From: Uloborus plumipes | Lineage: Eukaryota; Arthropoda; Arachnida; Araneae; Uloboridae | DNA length: 64,000 bases | Direction: 5' to 3' | Assembly: GCA_038373865.1 (NCBI GenBank) | Contig: JAXGGA010001021.1 | Location: 1 to 64,000, forward strand | Shown here: positions 1-9,701 of the stretch, piece after piece | Numbering within the stretch: position 1 is the first letter of the stretch | Layout of the letters: each line of letters begins with the position of its first letter | Translations under genes and position numbers: made by a program | The notes under the pieces: generated by a model | The model's database searches: none | Told to the model about the DNA's origin: nothing | The model's input: the letters and a program-made list of their open reading frames with translations, nothing else

Positions 1-106
1 CAAATTCGGTCTAATGCAATTTGTGTGTGTGCATAATTCTGAAATCTTTCCTTCTTTATACTTAGACAGTTAAAATTTTTGCTAAATATCTTTCTTTTTG
101 TTCCAG

Positions 107-235
107 TTTGAAACTATGTGCCAATCTGTCTGGAATCTATTTGATGACATTTTAAATTGTCGTCATTATGGAATTTTCGTTTCGATTGCTAATGCCTGTG
201 TGAGACTAAAGGTGCAACAGGCGCAATTTATGAAA
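107..235 (+). CDS. NOP9: NOP9 internal exon (first visible)
   Basis: This exon lies between acceptor TTCCAG (AG at 105-106) and donor GTGAGT (236). It is 43 codons, open and phase 0 at both ends. The translation begins FETMCQSVWNLFDDIL and ends VQQAQFMK, typical amphipathic helices of a Pumilio-type repeat. It is too short for a simple ORF scan. Confidence 0.75.
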
Positions 236-3200
236 GTGAGTTTTGTCAGAATGTATTTGAATTTGTAACCTACCTAGCTTGCAGCGCAATATGATGCACA
301 GATGTGTATTTATAGCTATTCCATGTGTCGTAATTTAAATTTTTACAAGTAGAAAATATTCTATGAAAATTGTTTTTGTGGTATTTATTCATTTATTGCT
401 TTGTTTGTGCTATTTGAAATTTTACACTGTTGGTATTACTGTTGGCCAAGTTTTTGGTTTCTGTCTTTTCACCTCTCCTGTCCAGCAACAGTTTTACCAT
501 CAAGAACTCCACAGAATTTGTCAATAAACTCCATAGTTTCCATATTAACAACCACATAATGGCTTCTTTCGACGTAACATCTTTGTTTACTAACGTGCCT
601 GTTGAAGGTGCGTTAGATTGCTTAAAAATAAGAATGTCTGAACATCATTTTTCACATTTTGAAATCAGTGAATTGTGTAACTTAACTCGCGCCTGCTTGG
701 AACAAAACACCTTTATTTTTGATAATAATTTTTTCCGTATGTCTGATGGTCTTTCGATGGGCAACCCTCTTAGTCCAATTTTAAGCGATATTTATATGCA
801 TTATTTCGAGGTCAAATTATTTAGGGTTTTACAGTTCGATTTTTACGTAAGGTATGTTGACGATGTGTTTGTTTTTTTTGGACTCGTCTCTCCGTGCCCA
901 TGACAATCTTTTATCTGTGTTAAATTCCATAGACCCGCACATCCAATTCACTATAGAAGTTGAATCTGACTGTCATCTCTCTTTTCTGGATGTTTCCATC
1001 ACTCGTCAAGATAATACTATCGACACTACTGTTTTTCGCAAACCCTTTGCCGTTACTCTTCCGCCGCATAAATTATCTGCTCATCCCCCCAAACAAAAAT
1101 TAGCTGTTTTTAGAACTTTTGTTTCCCGTGCTTTGTCCATTTGTTCCAATTCTAGTTTACTTTCTGCTGAGCTTAATTATTTGAAAAGCATTGCTATGGA
1201 CCGGGGGTTCACAGTCAGTGTCATAGATAACATTTATAAGAAATTAATCAATCCTACTGGTCGAAATCAAACACCTAATTGTGAGAACTATTCCAACACC
1301 ATTGTTTTACCATATTTTCCCAGAATCAGCTTTCAGATTGCCAGAATTTTAAAACAGTTCAATTTTTCGGTCGCCTTTTCTCCAGTGAACAAATTACAAT
1401 TTTCGCAACTCAAACATCCTGTTCAGGGTCTTGATAGATGGGGTATTTATAATATTTCATGCCAATGTAAATTAACATATATAGGACAGACACGACGCGC
1501 TTTAAAATTCCGTGTTAAAGAACATGAAAATTGTGTTAAAAAACAGGATTTCAAACGCTCTTCCATTGCCCAACATTGTTGGTCATGTGGCCATATTTTT
1601 GATTTTTCCTCTGCAAAAATTATCCATAGTTGTTCTTCGATTTTTGATTTAGACTTTTGGGAATCCTATTATATCTGGAAAAATTCAGATTTAGTTGTCA
1701 ATGATCTGTCTAGCACCCCTCCTTTCCTGAACATTTGGAAATCTCTTATTTAAAAACTTTTTCGTCTGTGACGTAATTTTTTGTTGCGCAGTTGTCGTGT
1801 CCAACCCTTGACGTAATAGTTTCTGCGTACCTACTCTTCCTGTTCTGTTTATTTCCCCTCACGTTTCTCGCATTCCTGGTTCACTTGACTGGTGTCAGTG
1901 AACCATCATCTTTTTGCACTGATGATGGGGCTTCATTCATAATAGCCCCGAAATAGCTATCTGCTAGAGTTTTCCAACTCTATTTTAACCTTTTATTTGT
2001 ACTTGTAGACACGTTGTCTTGTATTTTTAACTTCATCAATTGTACAAAGTTTTCGACTGCATTTCTTACAAATTGTGGTTATGATTCTATTTTATATTTC
2101 CTTCTTATACAATTGTGTGCTTTATGTTTTGAAAAAATACATGAACATATACATTTTTCTACTAAAGGCCATGCTTGCAATGCACTGCCAACTTGCTTAT
2201 GCCATCCAGAGACAGCAGTTTCGTCCTCATTAAGACTCACCAGTTTGGATCAGACCAGCTGAATTGGAGGCAAAATATGTCTAATAGAAGCTAAGATGCC
2301 AACCAAACTGGTAACTAAAGTAAAGTTAGTATACAAGCGAGACACCGCAATAATAATACGGTTCAACTTGTAAATTGAAGGCAGAGCTTGAGTATTAGGT
2401 TTTAAGTTACTGCCCATAAGGCAGCCACCAGCCACTCAATTAAGCTGAAACTTACTGCCTAATACTCAAGCTTTGCCTTCTATTTATAAGAGCTATGAGG
2501 GTTGTTCAATTTAATTGCTGCATACTTTTATTGGTGTGCTTATTTTACTTTAGCTACCAGTTTATTTGGCACTCTTAGTTTATAAGACATTTTTTGCCTC
2601 CAGTTCGGTTACTACTACCTATTTCAGACTGATGCGTCCTTAATGAGGACAAAACTACAGTATCTGGATGACATAACCGAGCTAGTGATGTAGTAGTGTA
2701 GGTAGTAAAGGACAAACCTGAACCCTCTTTCCCACAACAAAATCTAAAATTGTGTTTCTAGAACCCTGATTTCAAAAAAGTGCCGGGGAGAATTCTAAAA
2801 TTCCGTTCTTCACCCTAACATTATCAAAGATGCCCTATAAATGCATTTTTAAGACTTGAATTTTGAAAAATTTCTGAGCAGGGGTTAAAACTCCCCTCTA
2901 CATAACAATGTCAAAGATAGTTTCAAATTGGGTGTTTGGAATTTCATTTTTGCAAAAATGGCAGCATGAGTTTAAATTCCCGTCCTTTCTTCTGATATTA
3001 CCAAAAGTGGCCAAGGATTAAATTATTAAGACTTCAATTTAGAAAAATTTTCACAGGCAGGGTCAACAAGCTTCTTTTTCCCTTAACATCGTCAAAGATT
3101 ATCATATGATGTGCGTGTTTAGAACTACAATTTCAAAAAGCTTAAAAGAAAAAGGTTTCCTCTCTCATATCTTCATCAAAGGTCAGCTACAATTGCTCTT

Positions 3201-6114
3201 TTGTGACTTAAATTTTGAAAAGTTGCAGTGCTGTTTTTAATTTTCCGTCCCTACCAATTCCCTTTTTTTTTTTTTTTTGCCATGAAGACTTGCAGAGTCT
3301 GCTCTTTACCCTCTCTTTGGTACTACTCTGAGATTTTTCGCTTATTGGACAATGTATTTGACGATATTCCATACTTATGTGCCTAGTCCTTTTTCCTTAA
3401 CGATCGAGTTTTTTTCTATTATCTTGAATTAAATTAACTTATCTTCAATGTTAAAAATTTCAGCTTGTCTTGGCTTTTTGCTTTTTAACTAAATAGTGAA
3501 AGGAATTCATAACTAATATGTTTCCAACTGTAAGAACAGAAATGTATGTGTAACAGCTCTTAAAGTTACAAAAGTGCCTGCTATGTAATGAAAGATTATA
3601 AATATCATTCATTTTGGAATGTGCTTTTGTTTTCGTGTTTAATTTAATTTTGAATTTTCTTTCTTTTTTAGAACATCATGCAGTGTCTTCATTGTTTAGA
3701 ATCTGAAGAACGACAGCTTTTAACAGTACCTCTTCTTCTTGGCTTTAAGAAATATGAACAATACATTGAATCAAAATCTTCTCAGGGTTTATCTATTTGT
3801 TTGCAAGGATCTCTAGTTTCACAAGCAGTTCTGAAATTTCATAAGCCTATAAAAGTTAGTACTTATTACTATTATTACTATTGCCATTATTATTTTGAAA
3901 TATTAGCTAATATTTTTTTTAATCATTGTTTAGAGAAATACTAGTTTTGTCTGCAAAACAGTAAGGAATATTTTTATTTATTCTGAAATTTGGGGGGGGG
4001 GGGGGGGGGGTGGGGGGGAAAATCCTGTATTTCAGATTAATATTTGCTTTTTCTAGATGAAAATAAAATTTAAAATTCTTGCAATTATTTTTTAAGCTTC
4101 TTCAGTTAAAACAATCAGAATACCATACATATATTTTAAGTATATTATATATTTGCGTTAAAATTCAAAATACAGATAACTAAACATGTTTAGATTAGAA
4201 CTGATTTGAAAATTTCAGTCTTTGTTTGTGGAAATTAAATTCATCATAACTTTAAAACGTACATGTTGCAAGAATTAAGTAAGTTGTAATTTAAGTAATT
4301 TGTACTTAGCAGGCTGGATTTTAAACAAATTAGGTATTAACTCAATGTTATAAAACAAAAATTTAATTTTGCCACACAGTGTCATTGGAGGAAAGGAAAT
4401 ATACCAAAGCTTTGTGCAAGCATATATGTTTCAACTCATAAGACTTCAAATTGTCAACAATTTACTGTTATAGTATTAGAATCCATATAGCTAGCGGTCC
4501 TGGACCAAGGGTTTGCCTGGCTTCTGGTCTAGATAAAAAAAAAAACAAAGCACTTTCAAGGGCCTCATCCAATCACTTAATCCATGTGCTGTGGTAGGTA
4601 CGGGGACCCTGGAGTGAAAAGTGTTACAGTAATCATAGATTTTCGATCACTTTGCTGTAGTACTTATTTTTCAAACACTTGAATTCTTTGAGAATATTAA
4701 CAAGATTTAACTGTAACTTTTTTTTTTTTCCTTTTTATAGGTTGTCAATAGTTTGCTAAATATGAAACCTCAAGACCTTGTGCTTGTGGCCTGCCACATT
4801 CAAGGCTGTCATGTTCTAAATTCATACTTTGCAACTTCCAACAACGTAGGTGAGAAGAACAAGGATAAACTTTTGAACCATCTCAAGGCAAGTAAATATC
4901 TAATCTTTTGAAAAAGAGGGGGGGGGGGGTACAGATGATTTTTCAAAATTTATAGATTTATCGGATAAATCCATGAATTTTGAAAATGCAATCCAACAAA
5001 ATTAATGCAATTAATTAATGAAATCCAACGAAAAATGTTGACCTATCAACTTGTACGGTTTGGTTGTACAATGTTTCTTTTGCTTTATTATATGGTTGGA
5101 AGGAAAAGGTATAAAATTGTACAAGTTTTTTTCCCCTTCAAATGTTTCAATAATTTTGATTTTTTTTTTTATAAATAAAACTGAATTTTAACTATTAGTT
5201 TTTTTCTTATAAATTCATCAATACATGTGATAATACTTGAGAGAGAACCTGAACTTCATCATATTTCAACTTTGAACACTTACTTTGTTTACATAACTGA
5301 AATAAATGTTATTCATTTGAAAATTTGAAATGTTAATTGAAATTAAAAAAAACTATTGGAAGTTTATAGTTATATTATTAAAGGTTTCAAAAATTTGATG
5401 CCTCATTTTCATTTAAAAATATGTTATTGTCATTGTACAGGTTTGTAGTACGGAAGGTTTTCTACATAGACATGTTGGCAGTTATGCATATGAATCAGCT
5501 AGTTATTGCATTTAGATAATTCAACATTCTATTATTTATCAAGCAAAACCTCAAGTTAAAGAATAAATTCACCCAGCTCTTACAGTAATTTAACTTTTCT
5601 AAAATATTAAGCTTAATAAAATGAAATTATTAATACAAAGATGCTGAATACTCTAATAAGTTTATCAAATGTTTATTCATGTATTGAACTTAATTTTTAT
5701 GATCAAAATTATTTTCATACAGGTGAGTTCTTGAGGAAAAACTACTTTATCTCTCTTTGATTTTTTTTTTTCAATTTATTAGTTTTGGTGTATTTTTGAA
5801 AGTATTAGTTTAAACGAATTTTGAACTGTGATCATAAGTAATATGTATATTTTTTTTTACAGCCAGCTTTCGTGTCACTAATCTGTGATAGGAATGGCAG
5901 CTTTACATTATCTAGAATATGGACACTTCTCTCTATAAAACAAAAAGAAATAATTATGAAAGATATATTTTTGAATGAAAAGACACTCCAGCAAGATCGC
6001 AATGGAAGCATCATTCTCAAGAAATTTGGTGCATTTTACTTCAAAACTCATTATGATGAATGGAAACAAATGCAAAATAATTTAACTCGCAAAAATCAAC
6101 AAAGAACATTTTAA
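107..6114 (+). CDS. NOP9: NOP9 nucleolar Pumilio-repeat protein, 3' half of gene (partial, four exons)
   Basis: NOP9 is a nucleolar protein built of Pumilio/PUF-type helical repeats that binds pre-rRNA and is needed for small-subunit (18S) maturation. Four exons are visible at 107-235, 3672-3854, 4741-4887 and 5863-6114. Every junction is phase 0, and together they give about 203 codons ending at TAA 6112-6114. The family is recognised from LQGSLVSQAVLKF, MKPQDLVLVACHIQGCHVL, VGEKNKDKLLNHLK and FVSLICDRNGSFTLSRIW, which line up with the C-terminal repeats of NOP9 homologues. The N-terminal half lies left of the window. The second visible intron (4888-5862) needs a GC-AG splice donor. The first (236-3671) is swollen by a Penelope-like element and other repeats. 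A poly(A) signal AATAAA follows at 6122-6127. Family assignment is from recalled homology; exon edges are seen in the sequence. Confidence 0.88.
430..903 (+). pseudogene. PLE reverse transcriptase, N-terminal part (frameshifted)
   Basis: This frame carries RT fingers/palm motifs: SFDVTSLFTNVP (563-600), GLSMGNPLSPILSDIYM (748-798) and the catalytic box YVRYVDDVF (844-870) with its DD pair. Just after the catalytic box, a run of eight T (870-880 region) shifts the frame. The open frame then ends in unrelated residues at the stop at 901-903, while the true continuation is in the next frame. The 5' third of a normal PLE RT is absent. It is non-functional as it stands. Confidence 0.85.
854..1753 (+). 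pseudogene. PLE reverse transcriptase thumb plus GIY-YIG endonuclease
   Basis: The second frame of the broken PLE polyprotein continues the RT with LSFLDVSITRQDN (about 980-1015, the conserved region after the YxDD box). It then has a spacer and a GIY-YIG nuclease: GIY at 1442-1450, YIGQTRRALKFRVKEHE at about 1478-1530, then QHCWSCGHIFDF. The nuclease is thought to make the target nick for integration. It ends with a normal TAA at 1751-1753. The first ~10 residues overlap the upstream frame and are not part of the original protein. Confidence 0.85.
1911..1969 (+). ncRNA. Type I hammerhead ribozyme, complete core, in PLE 3' region
   Basis: The core box CUGAUGA lies at 1919-1925. Stem II is 1927-1932 paired with 1944-1949 (6 bp). 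Then come GAAA at 1950-1953, a tiny stem III palindrome UAGCUA at 1954-1959, and the cleavage triplet end UC at 1960-1961, with cleavage predicted after 1961. Stem I is 1962-1964 paired with 1916-1918 plus further A-U/G-U pairs. Every invariant core base is present. The one deviation is an extra U (1926) between A9 and stem II. Hammerheads in PLEs are established knowledge; activity here is inferred. Confidence 0.72.
2203..2251 (-). ncRNA. Hammerhead-like motif in left arm of inverted pair (one core change)
   Basis: Read on the minus strand: stem I 5' at 2250-2244, core CUGGUGA at 2243-2237, stem II GUCU/GGAC around a 6-7 nt loop at 2236-2223, GAAA at 2222-2219, stem III CUGCUG at 2218-2213, cleavage UC at 2212-2211, and stem I 3' from 2210. 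Stem I pairs over 6 of 7 positions. The only core deviation is A6 to G. Confidence 0.6.
2622..2669 (+). ncRNA. Hammerhead-like motif in right arm of inverted pair (two core changes)
   Basis: Stem I 5' is 2622-2628 and the core CUGAUGC 2629-2635 (A9 to C). Stem II GUCC/GGAC is 2636-2639 with 2647-2650. AAAA at 2651-2654 replaces GAAA. Then come CUACAG, UA as the cleavage dinucleotide (2661-2662), and stem I 3' at 2663-2668, which pairs over 6 bases. The paired stems are preserved but two catalytic-core positions are mutated, so it is probably inactive. Confidence 0.5.
2715..3255 (-). repeat. Degenerate ~115-bp periodic repeat array
   Basis: About five diverged units share the order: a TAACATTATCAAAGAT-like block, a TTAAGACTTGAATTTTGAAAA-like block, then a pyrimidine-rich CCCCTC-like block. 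The same pattern occurs in the opposite orientation at 36.6 kb and 40.2-41.9 kb. It is non-coding and lies inside the NOP9 intron. Confidence 0.5.
3256..3671. other. NOP9 intron, unique AT-rich sequence
   Basis: A T-tract lies at about 3261-3280 and a pyrimidine-rich acceptor at the right edge. I see no other structure. Confidence 0.5.
3672..3854 (+). CDS. NOP9: NOP9 internal exon
   Basis: The acceptor is TTTTTTAG (AG 3670-3671) and the donor GTTAGT (3855). The exon is 61 codons, phase 0, and encodes NIMQCLHCLESEERQ through SLVSQAVLKFHKPIK. The LQGSLVSQAVLKF stretch is the NOP9 repeat most easily recognised. Reading past the donor gives only low-complexity TAT/TAC codons, so the open frame to 3944 is not all coding. 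Confidence 0.85.
3991..4020 (+). repeat. Poly-G tract
   Basis: A nearly uninterrupted run of about 26 G in the third visible NOP9 intron region. It is one of many long G/C homopolymers in this AT-rich window. Confidence 0.9.
4741..4887 (+). CDS. NOP9: NOP9 internal exon with GC splice donor
   Basis: The acceptor is a long pyrimidine tract ending TATAG (4736-4740). The exon is 49 codons, VVNSLLNMKPQDLV to DKLLNHLK. To join the next exon in frame it must end at AAG (4885-4887), and the intron then begins GCAAGT, the classic GC-AG donor. Using the nearby GT at 4892-4893 would put the next exon out of frame (SFRVTN instead of AFVSLICDRNG). Confidence 0.82.
4888..5862. other. NOP9 last intron (GC-AG), AT-rich
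   Basis: The intron has a GCAAGT donor and a T8-ACAG acceptor. It contains a short poly-G run at 4918-4930 and otherwise unstructured AT-rich sequence. Confidence 0.6.
5863..6114 (+). CDS. NOP9: NOP9 terminal exon
   Basis: The acceptor is a T-rich tract ending ACAG (5859-5862). The exon has 83 codons plus TAA. The translation starts PAFVSLICDRNGS and continues through the last Pumilio-type repeat (RNGSIILKKFG) to a basic tail, NLTRKNQQRTF. The family's usual C-terminus is similarly basic (nucleolar). AATAAA lies 8 bp downstream of the stop. Confidence 0.88.
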   Translation, partial: PAFVSLICDRNGSFTLSRIWTLLSIKQKEIIMKDIFLNEKTLQQDRNGSIILKKFGAFYFKTHYDEWKQMQNNLTRKNQQRTF

Positions 6115-6445
6115 TTTTGTTAATAAAAAACTTGTATATAAAGAATTTGCTTTTTCTTGTATGTTCTTTTCTCAGAACTTACATTTAGTGTACTTTGACA
6201 AGAATAGAAAGTTTGAATCTGTATGACTATCATAGCCATAAAGATAAAATCTGTACCTCAGAGCCAGACTAATGTGTCCCAAAATGGCGATATTCACTTT
6301 ATTACTGAATTGTAGGTAGAATCTTATTTCACATCGACCCATGAGAATGTTATTCTACTAAAGAAAATAATTTAGCAACGTTAAAAGAGCACAAGTCCCA
6401 TCCTTTATATGCATCAGACAAACATTTTTGTGCTCATGAAAAGTA

Positions 6446-7019
6446 CAGGGTTGCCACTCAATTCTGGGGGAAAAATTCCCCGTGTTTTCCCTGCATGAAT
6501 ATGCAAAATTATGAACGAGCGAGCACTGATATTCTATATGAACATTTGCATTAATATCCTGGCACAGAAAAAAAACTAACTAAATAAAAACATAGGGAGG
6601 CAAAGCAGAATTCATTAAAACTGAAATCATAGAACGGATTAATGACTCTAGTTAAATTAGCATAAGCTTTAAAATGCATTTCAAACTAAGTAATAAGTAT
6701 TTTTTGCTTCTATAATACGCAATTAAATATTTACTTATAAATAAATAAACTTAGAAAAAAAAAACTGAAGTAAAATTACTATTTTATTTATTATTATTTT
6801 ATTCATTTGCGTATAAATTTATTCATTGGTAGTTTGTATATTTTAGAATTCATTTTGGCAACTTGAACTTTTGAAAAAAAGTAAAATTCTCTGCACTTTC
6901 CAGATTTTTGAAGAAATTTTCAAAATTCCCTGGATTTTTCCCTGTTTTTCTGTTGATTTTTCAATTCCCTGTATTTTCCCTGTTTTTTTTCAGGTTTCCC
7001 CTGTGGCGTGGCAACCCTG
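6446..7019. mobile_element. 574-bp TIR element (MITE) flanked by AAGTA duplication
   Basis: The outer termini are the inverted repeat CAGGGTTGCCAC. The interior next to the right end is repetitive CCCTGTTTTTC-like sequence, and the left end has matching CCCCGTGTTTTCCCTG. AAGTA occurs on both sides (6441-6445 and 7020-7024), a plausible 5-bp target duplication. There is no coding capacity. The superfamily is not certain. It lies between the NOP9 and MRPL35 3' ends. Confidence 0.72.
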
Positions 7020-7024
7020 AAGTA

Positions 7025-7469
7025 ACAAAAATGGACTTACATTAGTCTGGCTGCTGTCTAAAGTGCAGAAATTAGCAAACCAAATATTACTAACAAAATA
7101 TGCCTTTTGCCATGATTTTGTATTAATTATGGTTGCATTAAGAGAGTCCAACTATACATCAAAAGCAAATTTCTGTAAATGATGAATGAAACAAGTTGGT
7201 ATATTAATTGAAAGAATGAAACCCCTACTTTCAAATGCGATATGGGCAAATGATATTATTTGAATTTTCATCTTTCTTCGAGCATACTGCTCAGTTTCAG
7301 TCCCCCCCCCCCTACACTAACCATTTTCTATTATTTCTTAACTGTAAAGAAAATAATACAAAATCAAATCACAATAAAGACAAACAAAAGCATTTGAAAT
7401 GTTATTTTTTATAGTATGGCATAACATTACATTAGCAAATCTGAGTAATTGAGATTAAAAGTTAAGTAT
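7025..7469. other. Intergenic, convergent NOP9/MRPL35 3' flank
   Basis: AT-rich, with a poly-C run at 7302-7312. No gene or repeat is recognised. Confidence 0.4.
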
Positions 7470-7851
7470 CTACTCGATAATCGGCAATTTATATTTGTTA
7501 TGTTTTGATCTGGGAATAACATAATCATAATTATTCCTATCTTGATAAGGCTCAAATGGATCATCGATGTAGTATTTTCTTTTCTTATGATAATTGGTTG
7601 TCATTTTGTCAAACATTATACATTGAGCTCTTGTACAAAAAACATGCTCCTTTGCATGATACTTATGGTAGTCAGATTTGCGCCAGAGGCGTTTGTGACA
7701 TCCAGCTCTGCGACGGATCCAAAGACCAGAATCTAATCTGTAAAATCTTGACAGAACTGCATGAACAGACTTCCTTTTCCCTGTTTTCAACGAAAATTTT
7801 GTTACTGTTCTAGAGCTATTGATGCTGGTGACAGCTGCTGGCAAAAGTGAC
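7470..7851 (-). CDS. MRPL35: MRPL35 terminal exon (bL35 core)
   Basis: The acceptor AG is at 7853-7852 (minus strand TAATTTCAG). The exon starts with G, the last base of a split Lys codon, then SLLPAAVTSINS, and ends NKYKLPIIE with TAG at 7472-7470. It has the basic KRKSVHAVLSRF and SGLWIRRRAG segments of the ribosomal bL35 fold. Confidence 0.87.
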
Positions 7852-9701
7852 CTGAAATTACATTATAAATATTTTTAAGGAATAGAGTATTTATAAATGA
7901 ATATACTAGTGCAAGCATTTCAAGTACTGTATTACCCAACATTAGCCGTTATGCAGCGAAAGTTGAGGGTCACCAAATTTTCATTAACCCTTGCATGCTC
8001 CTTTCTAGCATGCCGGAAAAGCGGAGTGTCATATAATGTATCGAGACTCTCGATAATATATATGTAAATAATAATAGTCGACTTTATAACATATTAAGTA
8101 ATTTATTCAAGTACCATGAATTTAGGAAAAAAGCTTTACACAACTGCATTGCTGAAATCTGAAGGAGTACTGCTATTTTCTAACAGAACTAAGTCACGTA
8201 ACACATGAAATTCACATTCTCTTTTAAATATAAAAGTAATATTTAATACAAGTAAATATTCAAGGCTGAACTGTATTACACAGAAGTTAGAAAAAAATAA
8301 TAATTTAATACTATAACAAATACATTCAACTTAAAAAATAAAAAAACTTCCAACACTGGAGTGCAAAGCACAGAAGTCTTCCCTGCACTTTTTGTCAAAA
8401 TTGAATTATTGTCACCTAGTAACTCTGCCTAAATACATTGTTTCACGGTCATTTGGAAACGGGAAACGTTAAAATAAAATTTCTGAGAAAGTGGCATCTA
8501 AATGAAATACACTTATGTCCTCCAGAATGGGATAATGACCTATCTGCCAATCCGTCAACCCCAGCTTACTTGTGTGTGCGTAGCTTTACTGAACCTCAAT
8601 TTCTTCCTAGCTTTCATTTTTTGTGAGACAAGCAGTCTCTCATTGGAAAAAAATCACAGAATATTTCAAAAGATAGAAATAGATATATAGAGATTTATTT
8701 TGATGCATAGAAACAATTTCGCTGTCTAATGAACAAAAATTTTGCTAGAAGTTCAATTCATAGAAAATTTTGATTCGTAGCTATAATTGTAAAATGCTGT
8801 GATGAAAACAGCTCAAAGTCAAAAAAAAGAGGAAAAATTATGCGGCTCAACATTTGGATAGTTTTTTTTTTAATATTATGCATAATCAGTCATGCTTTTT
8901 ATTATTTCATAGCTTTTATTAATTTTTAAAACATTTTTCGCTCATTTCTTATTTCTATCTTTTTAAGTCATATAAAACAGTGCAGAAATTTTAAAAAATG
9001 GGTGTGGGAAGATTGTGTAATTTTAGATGAATTAGTAATTTAAACCTCCTACATTGGAAACATGTTTTTGGCAGCATGCCAAAATATAGTACATAGTTCG
9101 CCACTAATTGCATTTAATCCTTGAGGTTTTAATCCTACTGCATCCTAAAAACGTTTCCATTATTTTGGAAGTTGGAAGTAATTTCAACCTCTACTACTTT
9201 AAATCAAGTTATTTTATGCTTTATTTTAACAATAAATGAAAACATATATTTTTTTCTAGACATGATGCAACATTAACTTTTAGATTGCGGAAAGAAAGAA
9301 AAAATAAAAGGAGCAGATCCGCGTAAGATTTTCATCCCTGAAAATGAGTATTCTCAATATAAATTATTATAGACCAAATCACACTTCATGATTCGGCCAG
9401 GCTGAAGCTTTGTTTCATCTCTAGTTTTCACTGGAGGTGAAACACATAGAGACGCCTAGAAATACATATCTAATTTATTAATCTTTAACATTTTAGAATT
9501 TTGCAAAATAATTTTCGGAGTTAGCTTAAATCTTAAAACACAGCTGTATAAATTCTTTAACTATGAAAAGTTCCACTTACTTGGAATCTGCATTTGAAAA
9601 AAGACTTCTTGGTTTTACAGGAATATTATACTTATTCAGACATTGTGAAAAGTTAGTAAACATATATTTCTGGTGATTCAGTGGATTAATCACTGCAACA
9701 T
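7470..9701 (-). CDS. MRPL35: Mitochondrial ribosomal protein bL35m (MRPL35), last two exons
   Basis: This is a nuclear-encoded protein of the mitochondrial large ribosomal subunit. The exons are 9701-9581 and 7851-7470 on the minus strand, joined across a codon (AA|G, Lys) by GTAAGT donor and TTTCAG acceptor. The joined reading gives about 168 residues. The bL35 core is GKRKSVHAVLSRFYRLDSGLWIRRRAGCHKRLWRK, followed by a metazoan-type tail with DKMTTNYHKKRKYYIDDPFEPYQDRNN, which matches the MRPL35 C-terminus. The first exon reading begins DVAVINPLNHQKY. A further 5' exon with the start codon and transit peptide is required (phase 1 junction at 9701/9702) and I could not place it. Length is close to the family once a short first exon is allowed. 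Confidence 0.85.
7852..9580. other. MRPL35 intron
   Basis: 1.7 kb, AT-rich. The short ORFs at 8438-8690 look like chance frames. No repeat end was recognised. Confidence 0.55.
9581..9701 (-). CDS. MRPL35: MRPL35 upstream exon
   Basis: The acceptor on the minus strand is TTAATTACAG (AG 9703-9702) and the donor GTAAGT (9580-9575). It encodes VAVINPLNHQKYMFTNF to SLFSNADS, an uncharged-to-basic segment suiting the region after a mitochondrial transit peptide. The frame is fixed by joining to the 7851 exon. Confidence 0.68.

Larger units (their letters stand above)
430..2000 (+). mobile_element. Penelope-like element (PLE), 5'-truncated, inside NOP9 intron
   Basis: The element is a retroelement remnant encoding a reverse transcriptase followed by a GIY-YIG endonuclease, the domain order that defines canonical Penelope-like elements. 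The 5' part of the RT is missing: recognisable RT starts around LAKFLV near 448. The coding part ends at 1753. A type I hammerhead motif lies about 160 bp downstream (1911-1969), as known for PLE terminal repeats. The 3' limit near 2000 is an estimate. It sits in the same orientation as NOP9. Confidence 0.85.
2199..2672. repeat. Inverted pair of a ~220-bp hammerhead-bearing repeat
   Basis: The left arm, about 2199-2410, and the right arm, about 2444-2672, are imperfect reverse complements. Shared blocks include GTCCTCATTAA, TTGGAGGCAAAA and CTTGAGTATTAGG in opposite orientations, with small indels. The spacer is about 33 bp. Both arms carry a hammerhead-like motif at their outer ends. The divergence between arms suggests two old insertions, or an inverted duplication, of a short non-coding element. 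It lies in the NOP9 intron. Confidence 0.72.

Noticed and set aside
7542..7813. Plus-strand ORFs over MRPL35
   Set aside because: Shadows of the minus-strand bL35m exon.
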